Origin: Chelydra serpentina
Lineage: Eukaryota; Chordata; Testudines; Chelydridae
Reading direction: 5' to 3'
NCBI GenBank assembly: GCA_037349315.1
Contig: JBAIAC010000042.1
Location: 1,674,001-1,738,000 of the forward strand
Length of the DNA stretch: 64,000 nt
Shown: positions 45,280-56,300 of the stretch, piece after piece
Layout: every line of letters starts with the position of its first letter
Numbering within the stretch: the stretch's first letter is position 1
Notes under the pieces: model-generated
What the model was told of the DNA's origin: nothing
Seen by the model: only the letters and a program-made list of their open reading frames with translations
Database searches by the model: none
Translations under genes and position numbers: made by a program

Positions 45280-45500
45280 CTTTGGGGGGGATGAGCCAGG
45301 CGGGGATTACGGCTCTGCTGGCGGCTGGGCCGGCGATTTCTCCCTCCTGCCAGCGCTTCCCCGCCCCGGCCCCCCAAGCGGGGCAGCGGATCGGCCCCCC
45401 GCCCCCCAAGGAAAGGCTCGGAGGAGGGCGCCGCCAGCCTGGGGGAGGGGAGCCGCGTGGGGCCGTGAGAAGCCGCCGCTGAGAGCCGGGAAATTCCCCC
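45280..45500 (+). promoter_or_regulatory. CpG island, likely PPP1R18 promoter
   Basis: A dense CpG stretch (gccggcgatttctccctcct, gcagcggatcggccccccgc, gagaagccgccgctgagagc) in otherwise CpG-poor repeats. It lies about 2 kb before the PPP1R18 start codon. A non-coding first exon probably starts here. The coding exon is preceded by an acceptor (ccccccacag, ending at 47363), which implies one. Confidence 0.5.
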
Positions 45501-46400
45501 GGACGCCTGGGTCCCTCCGAGGTGTCGATCTCTCCCCTCCCCCTGTGATCCTTGCTCGAATGCCGGGGTCTCACTGATCTCCCCCCAATACGCTGACAAG
45601 AGGAGCCCGCGAGCTCCTTGCCCGGACGCTTGGGTCCTACCGAGATTTCTACCCCCCGCCTGGCCAATCCGCCGCTGACAATAGGAGCCTGAGATCTCTT
45701 TGCCCGGACGCCTGGGTCCTCACAGCGCCGGATCGACGCTGACAAAAGGCGGTTTGGAACCTTCCCCTCCCCCGCGCCTGGACGCCTGGGTTCTGAGGAG
45801 CCCGCAGAGAATAGGACCCTTCCCCGCCGAAAGGAGCCGCCTTTTCGCCGCCCGGACGCCTGGGTTCCGCTACTTTCCTCCGGGGTAATTATTCTACCCC
45901 TCTCTCTCTCTCTTCCTCTCTATGCTGATTGACAGGCTTCATACAACCCCTTCCCCCATCCGGACGCCTGGGTCCCAAAGCCCAGATAGCCTGAGCCATC
46001 GAGGTTTGGAGTCCAGGGTAATTTCCACCCACCCCCACCAAAAAGCTCCCCCCTTCCCCGGACGCACCCGGCTATGCCGGGACACCTGGGTTCCTCTGAG
46101 CCACCAAGGCTTGAGCTCTCTCTGAGGTAATATATATATATAATCTTCCTTCCAAGATTTACCGTCCCCTGCCCGGACTCCTGGGTTCCATTGTCCACCA
46201 AACCTAAGCCAGCCTCCCGGACTCCTGGGTTTCGCCCTCCACCCAGTTCGAGCCATTCCCACCCTCCCCCCGCCCCAATCTCCCGGACTCCTGGGTTCCC
46301 TCCCCCCCCCCCACACCCGGACGCCTGAGTTCTATTGTCCACCCAGGCTGAGCTGTCCCTTTCCCCTCCCCGGACTCCTGGGTTCCATGGGGGTCCGGGA
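45490..46400 (+). repeat. Interspersed 'cggacgcctgggttc' units (12 copies)
   Basis: A 15-20-bp box-B-like word recurs irregularly every 35-120 bp (45502, 45623, 45706, 45779, 45853, 45961, 46081, 46175, 46218, 46283, 46318, 46371), often after ccc. It is probably derived from the MIR-head family, diverged on its own. A (TA) run lies at about 46128-46142. Confidence 0.6.
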
Positions 46401-46499
46401 TTCCCAGCCGCGTGCGGGGCTGTCAGCCGGGCGGGTGGGGCGAGCAGTGCCCGCCCCCTCCGGAAATCACCAGGCTGACACAGGCGGAACTTTGGGGAT

Positions 46500-47340
46500 T
46501 TTTTTCATCTTTTCTTTTTTTTCTTTTCTTTCTCTTCCTCCAGAGCAGGGGCGGGGGAGAGCAGGGAGCCCCTTGATTCCTCTGCCGGCTCCGCTAGCCC
46601 TCCTTCCCTGCCTCTCCCGCCTCCCCCAGCTCTCTCTCTATCCCTCCTTTCTCCTCCTTCCTTCTTTCCTCAGCCCCCTCTCACCTTCTTCCATTCTTTC
46701 GCTATCCTTCCTTCCCACCAGTCCTCCTTCCCTGACTCTCTATCCCTCCCTTCCTCCTGCCTTACCTTCCTCCTGGTAAACTATTCCTCCATTCTACCCC
46801 TTTCTCTCTCTCTCCTCCTCCTCCTCTTATACTCTCCTTCCCTCCCTGACACTCTCTCTAGTCCTCCCTTTCATCCTCTTAAACTCTCCCTCCATTCCCC
46901 CTCTTCTTCCATCCCTCCTTCCCTAACACTCACACTATCCCTCTCTTTCATCCTCTTAAACTATCCCTCCCCTTTTCCTCCACCCTTCCTTCCCTGACCC
47001 TCTCTCTATCCCTCCCTTTCATCCTCTTAAACTATCCCTCCATTCCCCCTCTTCTTCCATCCCTGACACTTTCTCTCTCTCCTCCTCCTCTTCGTAAACT
47101 CTCCTTCCTTCCCTGACACTCACACTATCCCTCCTTTTCATCCTCTTAAACTATCCCTCCCCTTTTCCTCCACCCTTCCTTCCCTGACTCTCTCTCTGTC
47201 CCTCCCTTTCATCCTCTTAAACTATCCCTCCATTCCCCCTCTTCTTTCATCCCTGACACTTTCTCTATCCCTCCCTTTCATCCTCTCAAACTATCCTCCA
47301 TCCCTCCTTCCCTGCCCCCCCTCCCTTCCACCCCATCCCC
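46500..47340 (+). repeat. Polypyrimidine minisatellite before PPP1R18
   Basis: Almost pure C/T on the + strand for 840 bp, with a repeated core ccctttcatcctcttaaact (46880-47290, about six copies at 65- and 120-bp spacings). It probably lies in the first intron. It also supplies the polypyrimidine tract for the acceptor at 47363. Confidence 0.8.
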
Positions 47341-47376
47341 ACTTCCCTCCCTGCCCCCCACAGCCCCGGGGTGAGG

Positions 47377-50300
47377 ATGGCGTCGGCTCCGGCGCCGACC
47401 CTGCCGGAGTGGAAGCTGCAGCTGCTGGAGAGGAAGCGGAAGGAAGAGGAAGAGGCGCGACGCAGAGAGCGGGAGCAGCAGGACCGCATGGCCAAGATGC
47501 CGGCCTGGAAGCGGGAGATCATCGAACGCCGCCGTGCCAAGCTGGGCTCCGGCGCCTCCTTCTCAGACCCGGAGGGCGGTGGCGGGGGAGCAGGGCCCCC
47601 CTCGGCTGTGACGGGGCCGCCCGGCCCCGGGATGGGCCAGGAGGAGAGCGCCGTGCTGCAGGAGAAGATTGGCCCAGTGCACCAGAACCCCTTCATCCAG
47701 CTGGAGAAGCGGCGCAAAGAGACGGCGGCGCCGGAGGCCGAGCCGGCCGGCACCAAGGCCAAGCAGTTGATGGAGCTGTACGGCCAGCGCCCCGGGGTGA
47801 GGACCCTACGGGCCGACAACGTCATCATCATCGAGTCGGTGCCGGGAGCGGTGCCGCCGGGGGCCGAGCGGCGGGCCGAGGCCAAATCGGGCAGCGTGGA
47901 GTCCCTGAACGAGCTGCTGGCCCGGCGCGGCGGGAGCGTGACCGAGATCCGGGCTGGCGAAGTCTTCATCGTCAAATCGGCCCTCAGCCGGAGCGTGGAA
48001 GACCTCAACTCCTTCGGCCAAAGCCGCGACGAGGCCGACTGCCGGCCGGGGCTCCCGGAGCAACGCCGAGGGCGTGTCAGCAAGCTGCTAAGCCGCTTCG
48101 GCCAGGAGGACCCACCCCCGCGCCCGCTCAGGTCCCTCAGCACCGAGAACCTCGCCGATGGCTCCTACGAACGCCCCCTGGCGGCAAGGAAACGGCCCGG
48201 CTCGGCCCAGCGCCGGAGTGGCACACCTAGCCCTCCCCGCGACCTGCCGGGCTTGGCCCCCTCGCCGCCTCCCTTCACCGTGGCTTCCTACTGCAGCCAG
48301 TTCGAAGCCAGGTCCGAGGCCTGGCCAGAGAGCCCTCCGCGGCGCTCGCCCACCGGCAAAGCGTGGGGCAGGGAGGCTGCCTCGCCGGAGAGGGGAGCCA
48401 GGCATGATGGCGGCGGCCCTGGCACAGTGGTGCTGGGCCCTCGGAGCAGGGAGGCCAATTCACCGGACAGGGGAGCCTGGCACTGTGGAAGCACATTGGC
48501 CGTGGTGCCAGGGTCTCAAGGCACAGAGGCCGCTTCGCCAGAGAGGGGAACTAGGAGTGAGGGCAGTGCCCTGGCGCCAGGACCACGAGGCAGAGAAGCT
48601 GCCTCACCGGAGAGGGGAGCCAGGCCTGGCGGCGGTGCGTTGGCGGTGGGGCCAGGCCTACAAGCCAGAGAAGCCGCCTCACCGGAGAGGCGTGAGGGTG
48701 GTGGCGGCGGCTCGGGTGTGGTGATACTGGGCCCACCGGGCAGAGAGGTCACCTCTCCGGACAGAGGGGGCAGGGGGGACAACGGAGATGCCTCAGCCTC
48801 AGGCCTGCCCGTCGACACCATATTGGATGCCGAAGCCCAGGCCAAAGCCGTGGCCAGCCTGCGCTTACATTCACGCAACTCCTTCGTGGTGGTGCCACGC
48901 CGGGCGGCCGCCTCCCCTCCCCCAGACCCCGGCGAGGCTCGGCAGGAAACGAGCACTTCTCCTCCAAAGGCTGCCGCTGCTCCGGCCTCCACTTCCTCCT
49001 CCTCCTCCCCCAGCCGCGAGCAGCTTCCCCTCCCGGCCAGCGCCGAGGAGCCGGCCGAGGGGGAGGCCATGAGGCGCGGGGGCCGGGGGCCCCGGGAGCT
49101 GGGGGGCCCCTCCGCCGTGCCTCACCCGGCTGTGCAGCGCCGGAGCGGCAACACCATCACCATCAATCCCCGCAAGGCGCTGGTGCCAGCCGTGGAGAAC
49201 GGCGTGGAGGGCGAGGGGGGCCCCGGGGCGCCCGAGAAGGCGGCCAGCATGCCACTGAAGAAGCGCTACCCGACGGCAGAGGAGATCCAGGTGATCGGGG
49301 GCTACCTGTCCCTGGCGAAATCCTGTCTGGCCAAGAACGACCCCCACCGCAAAAAGGTACCGGCGCGCTCCTCACTCCCTCCTTCGCTCGCCCTCTTGCG
49401 TTCCGCCTTTCCCCGCTGTCTTTCGTTTTCTCTGCTTCATGCTCTCACTTTTCACTCTCCCTCCTCTCACCATTTTTATCCTTTCTTTCACTCTTTCTTT
49501 CTTTCCCTCCCTTTCGTTCGCTCCCTCTCTCGGCTGTTTCGTTCTTTCTTGGCCTCAGCGTCTCTCATTCTTTCCCTTTTTAGTCTTTTTTTTTTTGCTG
49601 TCCTTCATTCCTCCTCTCTTTCCCTCTCCTCTGCTCATTCGTTCACCCTTTTCATCCTCCACTTTCTCTCCTCCTCTCATTCCTTCTCCTCCTCCTGCAG
49701 GTGCCTAATACAGGGCTCAACATGGGGACGCCAACCCCAGGCGTGGGGCTGTTAGCCATGGTTGACCTCTGACCTCCCGCCCGGGCCCAGCTGCCATTGG
49801 GCAGCGTCTCTGTGCCTCGTGGGCCAGGGATATAGGGCACGTGGTGGAGGCCGGGGTTGTCATGGGATCCACAAGGATGTGGTCCAGGGACGTCCCCACC
49901 CTGTTCTCATGGTGCTAGAGCAGGAAAGGCGGGGGACAGACCGTGGAAATAGGGTGGTTGGTTCCAATTCCTCCAGGTTTGCATGTGAGCTGGCACCCCC
50001 TAGAGGAGAAAGGCCCCATATCCCAGTCCCCACCCCTCTGAGCCAGCCAGTTCCTTTTGGAGTAACCTGGCTTGAGTTTGTATCTGGCTTATGGGGTGGG
50101 GAGTAGGATATGGGACCTTTCCCCTAGCCAGCTTCAATCTGGCCCCAGGGCAGGGGCACTGGCTGGCTTGGGGAGGGAGAGGAATGGGATATGGGGCCCT
50201 TCCCCTCTTGTGGGGCACTGGCTCTGATCTGGCCCCAGGGTGGGGGCCTGGCTGGCTCAGGGGTATGGGGAATGGCTCACAGGGTCTCTCCCCTCTAGAG

Positions 50301-53300
50301 ACGCCGGGCTGTGATCCAGCCCCACCCTGTCACTCCCATTCCACAGCCGCAACGTGAAATGAGTTTGTTTGGCCCCAGCCCACTTTCCTGTTGGCCCAAA
50401 GTCACTGGCAGCCTCAGTAAAGAGGCTGAGGGCTGGATGGGCCTCTAAGGCCCCTCTTTCCCTCTCACCGGGGATCCCTGCCAGCGCCGGGCTATGGACA
50501 CAGTGGCAGGGGCCAGGTGGGGAGGGGGCACCGGAAGGGAATGGGGTGATCCACAAAAGCCTTTTCACACACGTGACCCATGCCGGGGTCTGGGGTTCCC
50601 CCTGGCCAGATGCGGCTCTGTGCGCACAGTGGCTGGTCTGTTCTTTGCCTCATAAGGGGATCATTTAGCAGGGACAGTCGCTAGGCAAGAGGCATCCCTG
50701 GCTAAAACTTTGTGGCCGAACGTCAACAGCATTTTTGCAGCCAGAGTCTCTGCCCAGCTTCCTGGCACTAAAAGTGCCCCCTGGTGCTATGAATCCATGC
50801 CCGGGGGGCAGCCCCACTGGTACTGGCTACAGAGACCAAGGAGGCAGCTGGAAAAATCTTTCTACCCCGCAATGCTCATTAAAGAAAAAAACTTGAGGAT
50901 CCTGGAGTAACTGCTTTGAAGTACTAGAGTATTTGAGAGGAACACATCACAATACCATCTTGTACTGGTATTATATAGTAAATAAATATAGTATGTGAGT
51001 AATATGGGGTCTAGTGTAGTAGTATCAGACAGTAAAAATACTAGAGTAATAGGCCATAATACTGTTAGACTGCTCAAAATTACTACAGACTACTAGAGTA
51101 CTTGAGCATAACAGATCACACTGCTTTTAAATTGCTCTACTATTACATAGTAAATATGGTAACATTTTAGAGTAAGAGGCTATAGTACTGTTGGATTGCA
51201 GCTCAAACATACTGCGAAGTATTAGAGTACTTAAGAGTAACAGATCACAATACAATTGCATTAGTCTGGTATTCTATAGTGAATACCTTAAATACTAAAG
51301 CAATGGGCTATAATAACGTTAGATGCACCATTGCGGAAAGACAGTGCAAACTACTAAACTACTCGATAATAATAACATCACACTACTGTTAAATTGCTGC
51401 AGCATTGCTCGAAATTACTTCAAAAACACTGGAGTACTTTGGAGTAACAGGTTACAGCATTGCTAAATTACTGTTATATAGTAAATACAATAAAGGGCAA
51501 AACTATTCTACAGTGATAAGCTGTAGGACTTCAATTGCTGCAGTATTGCTCAAATTACTACAGAGTGCTCGAGTAACATCATAGTATTGTTAAATTGCTG
51601 TGGAGTTACTCAACATTACTGCAAAATACTAGAGTATTCCAGAGTAACAGATGACAGTATGGCTAAATTATTTTCGTGTTCCATAGTCAATGCAGTAAAA
51701 TACTAGAGTAATAATGGTGCTGTTAAATTACTATAGCATTGCATTAAATCACTGTAAAAGCAGCAGGGGCGTTGTAACCAGGTCAGTCCCAGGATATTAG
51801 AGGGACAAGGTGGATGAGGTAATATCTTGTATTGGACTAATTTGTCTCTCTCACCAACAGAAGTTGGTCCAATAAAATATATTACCTCCCCCACCTTACC
51901 TCTGTAAAGCACCAGGGTATTCCAGATTAATAGACTGTTAAATTACGGCAGGAATGTCCCAAATTACTGCAAAGTGCTAGAATATCCTGCAGGGCTATGT
52001 CAGGATACTGTTAAAATACTGCAGTATTCTATAGTAAGTGCTTCCGAATTTCATGGTGTTACAGTGAATAGGTCAACATACCGTTAATTTTTTTCAGTAT
52101 TGCATAGCAATTACTTTTTAAAAATACTCTAAAGTACTGGAAGGGTGGGAAAGTAATAGATCTCAATACTGTTAAAATACTACAGTGTTGTATGGTAAGT
52201 ACTCAAAAATACTGAGACCAATTTTAGTGTAGCCTGCAGTATCAGATCACAGTAGTATTAAATTACTACAGTACTCTCTGTGGTAATGCTTGCCAGATAA
52301 ATACTGCCTTGCTCTAAAGTAGTCAATATACTTTATAAAAATAGGATAGTATTTTAGCTAGTCTGTCTGTATATCATTCATCTGCCTGTGCCCATGTCTC
52401 TCACTTTCTCTTTCTCTCTCTCTCTCTTGAATCCACATACGCGATTATCTATCCATCTAATCACCATATGCATCTGTCTATACATCTCTCGAATGCATCC
52501 ATCCATCCATCACCTATAGGCATCATCCAATCCCCCTCCATCCCCCTCCGCCCATCCAGTCCCCATATCACCCATCTCTCTACCTCATCCCCATATGTGT
52601 TTATTTTTTTATCGCACTCCCGACCTTTCCCCTTTCGGCATCAATGGCAAAGACTCATCGCCACAAACCCACATGCTCTAGGGGTGGGCACCCCCATGGT
52701 GACCAAGCCAAGATAACCTCCTCCTACCTGCCCACTCCCAAGCCACCTGTTGCCTTGGCCCTTTAATGCTCTAGTCTAGTGCCCCCGGTGCAGGTCTGCG
52801 CTAGACTCCTGGGCTCCATTTCCTACACTGACTTCGACGGAGCGACCTCCATTTACAGGGTCTGGGTCTCGGTGTTTATGGCTCCAACATCCTGTTGTAC
52901 TGCATTTCTGTAGGGACTGTTACTCCAGAATACGGTGGGGAGTGTTACTCTGGAATGCTATCGTGGTTTTCACTCTAGACTACTGTGATCAGCCACAACC
53001 CTGCAATGGAGCTCAATGCTGGTACTTTCAGCACCATGGCCTTAGCTGTAGCTCTAGAATATTCTGGTGGTGGTTGTTCTAGAACACTCTGGTGCTTATT
53101 GTTACTCTAGAAGTGTGTGGTGACTGATGCTCCAGAATAGGCCAGTGGCTAATTACTTGACAAAACAGTGCCAGAACACAGCGGTGATTGCTACTCCAGC
53201 AGTAACAACTGTTCTTAAACATGGGCTGTGATGTTCTAGAAGACAGCTGCACATGCCACTCTAGAATGCATTGGCAGTAATTGTCTAACTAGAATGCAGG

Positions 53301-56300
53301 GCCTGTTGCGCTGGAATGCATAGCAGTGGCCTGTTATTCTAAAATAGAGTGGAAGCTCTAGAACATGGGACAAGGCAGCTGAGCACTCAAGAATGTAGTA
53401 TGTGTCATCCTGGAGTGCAGCAGAGGAGGAGGGTTGCTCCAGAATGCATTGAACAGACAGCAAGTTGCAGCTTCAGAGCATGTGGTGGGGGCAGGCTGCC
53501 TCTTTAGAATGCCGTTAATGTCACTCTGGAATGACGTGGAGAGGGCCTGTCACTCTATAACGTAGTGGCTGTTGCTCTAGAAAGCTTTGGAGGTGTCTGG
53601 TCCTGTAAAACACACTGGAAGGATGGCAGCCTGCAGCTCTAGAACATGAGAGGGGCAGGCTGTTGCTCTGGAATGTAGTGGAGGACGCTGTTTCTCAGGC
53701 ATGCAGTGACTGGGCAGAGAGTTGAAACTCTGGAACATGGGATTGTGTCTGTCACTCTAGAACATGGGAGCTAGCATGGTGGAGCACAGTGGAGGGGCTT
53801 GTTGCTCTAGAGTGCAGTGAAGGGAGGTGAACTGAAACTCTAGAACATGGGGTTGTGGGGGCCGTTGCTCTAAAATGCAGTGAAGGGAAGTGAACTGAAG
53901 CTCTAGAACATGGGGGTGCGGATTGTCTCTCTGGGTTACAGGACCTGGCACGCAGTTAAGGGGCTTGTTGCTCTGAAATGCAAAGAGAGGTATTGGAGCT
54001 CTTGAAGATGAGATTGGGGCTGGCACTCTAGAACCCCCTAGCACTCAGAGCACAGTGGAGAGGTCTGTCGCTCTAAAAGGGTGTGAAGGGAGGTGAGCTG
54101 AAGATCTAGAACATGGGGCTGGCACTCTAGAATGCAGTGGTGGGATGTGAGCTGAAGCTCTAGACCATGGAGTTGTGGAGAGGCCTGTCGCTCTAGCATG
54201 CAGCGAAGGGGGTTAGTCACAGCTCTGGAACATGGGGCTGTGGAGAGGCCCATCACTCTAGAATGCAGCAAAGGGGGTTATTTGCAGCTCTGGAACATGG
54301 GGCTGTGGAGAAGGCCTGTTGCTCTAGAATGCAGCAAAGGGAGACAAGTTGTAGCTCTAGACCATGGGGTTCTGGGGGCCCTGCCACTCTCGAATGCAGT
54401 GGAGGTGCCTGCCGCTCTAGGACCCTCCAGCGTCTGTACCGAGCCGAGTCAGGTCACCGTCCCCAGGCCAAGCGCCCTCTGCCTCAGGCCCGGCGCCATC
54501 CTTCTGCATGGTCCTTTCGTGACCCCCTTGAGGGCAGATTCCTGCTCCGTTTTTTTCATCACAAATGGACCTTTCACCACAAACGGCTCTTTATCTTCCG
54601 GAGGGTCTGGAGCAGCCAGGCGGCTGGGATCTCCGCCCGGCTTATCCCTCCCACGCAGGCAGGGGCCCTTCAGCCCGGCGAGATGGGGCCAGCTTGCTTG
54701 CTTGCTTTGTCTCTCCCTCCTTCGCTCTCTGCCCTGGGGCTGAGCCCTCACTCCACCCAGCAGAAGAGGCCATGCTGACATCAGCTGCTGACGGCCATGC
54801 ACTCAGCTTCTGCCTCCATTCGTTCGTTCGCCCTGACCTGCGGAGACCTGGGGTGGGGGCAGGGAGACCACTAGGACTAGCAGCTCAGAGAGGTGTCTAG
54901 TGGTTAGAGCACGGGGCGCTGGGAACCAGGACTCCTGGGTTCTATTTCTGGCTGTGGGAGGGGAGTGGGGTCTAGTGGGTAGAGCTGAACTAGAGGACAG
55001 TAAGAGATTTCAATTCACTGTATATAAATCATACATAAATCTACCTATCTGTTTATCTATCTATCCACTCCTTCTCTCCCACAATATTCCTCTATCCATC
55101 CATCTGTGCTTGCTATCTGTTCTTTTCTTTTCTTTTCTTTCCTGGACTGCACCTCCTCTGCCCCGCCAGTATCTCATTCAGGACCATAGCCCCTGCCACC
55201 CCGCGTTTCCCATCCTCATGGAGGCCCGTAGCCCTGGCAGTCCCTTGGTCAGTGACCGGGCTCAGACCTGGTGACATGGGCCTTGTTCCTCGCCCCACGC
55301 TGGGGAGTCTGGGGCTGCTCTTGTTTAGGCCCCGGGGCCTTGCCTGCCTCTCCGAGTCCCTTTGTCCTTCCCTGGAGGGCTCCCGCCAACTGCCCAGAGC
55401 CATGGGGGTGGGCACGGGGTGAGTGTGCAGGGGATGCCAGGGCTGGGATCCCACCCCGCCGAGCTCAGAGCTGGGGAGTCACTCAGACAGGGCTCCAGGG
55501 CACATTCTCATTTGGGCATCATCTCCCCGCCCGCCTACAGCCTCTCCTGCCTGCTGAAATGCAGCTGTCTCTGGTGAGGGAGGGACACTTTCTGAGCGGT
55601 TAGAGCCGGGGGAGGATGGCAGGCAGGACTCCCAGCTTCTATCCCCAGCTCTGGGAGAGGAGTGCGCAAGACACAGAGAAAGAAAAGGCGAGCGTGTGCC
55701 TGAGAGGAAGACACAGGCCCCCAGAGACTGTGTGTGTGTGTGAGAGAGAGACAGCCGCAGACAGTCTGTCCTTGTGTTTGGGGGAAAGGGGAAGCCGCTG
55801 CGGGTGCAGAAGGACCCAGGGAGCAGGTCTATGCTGGGTCCCAGCCCAGTGCTACGGCCCTAGGCTCACCCAGGATGTAGAAGCCAGGACAACAGAGCAG
55901 CCTCCAGGATGCTGATTCCCCGAGGGGAGAGGCAAGGGAAAAGGGATGGGTGGGGAGGGGTAAAAGTGGGAGAAGGAAGGAGTATGAATGGGCAAGGGGA
56001 AGTGGGGAAGGAAGGGGTGTGGTGGGGAGGAGTGAAAGGGACAGGTGGGGTGTGATGGGGAGGAAGGGGTGTGATGGAGAGGGGATGTGGTGGGGGAGGG
56101 GTGAGAGGGCAGGCAGGGTGTGATAGGGAGGGCTGAAAGGGGCAGGCGGGGTGTGAGGGGGAGGGGGTGTGGTGGGAGAGGGGGGAGAGGGCAGGCAGGG
56201 TGTGATGGGGAGGGGGTGTGGTGGGGGAGGGGTGAGAGGGCAGGCAGGGTGTGATGGGGAGGGGATGTGGTGGGGGAGGGGTGAGAGGGCAGGGAGGGTG

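Noticed and set aside
49357..49755. Extension of phostensin by about 130 residues past residue 660
   Set aside because: The conserved family text stops at AAG|GTACC and resumes at 63308 with LKISF. The extension is a C/T tract.
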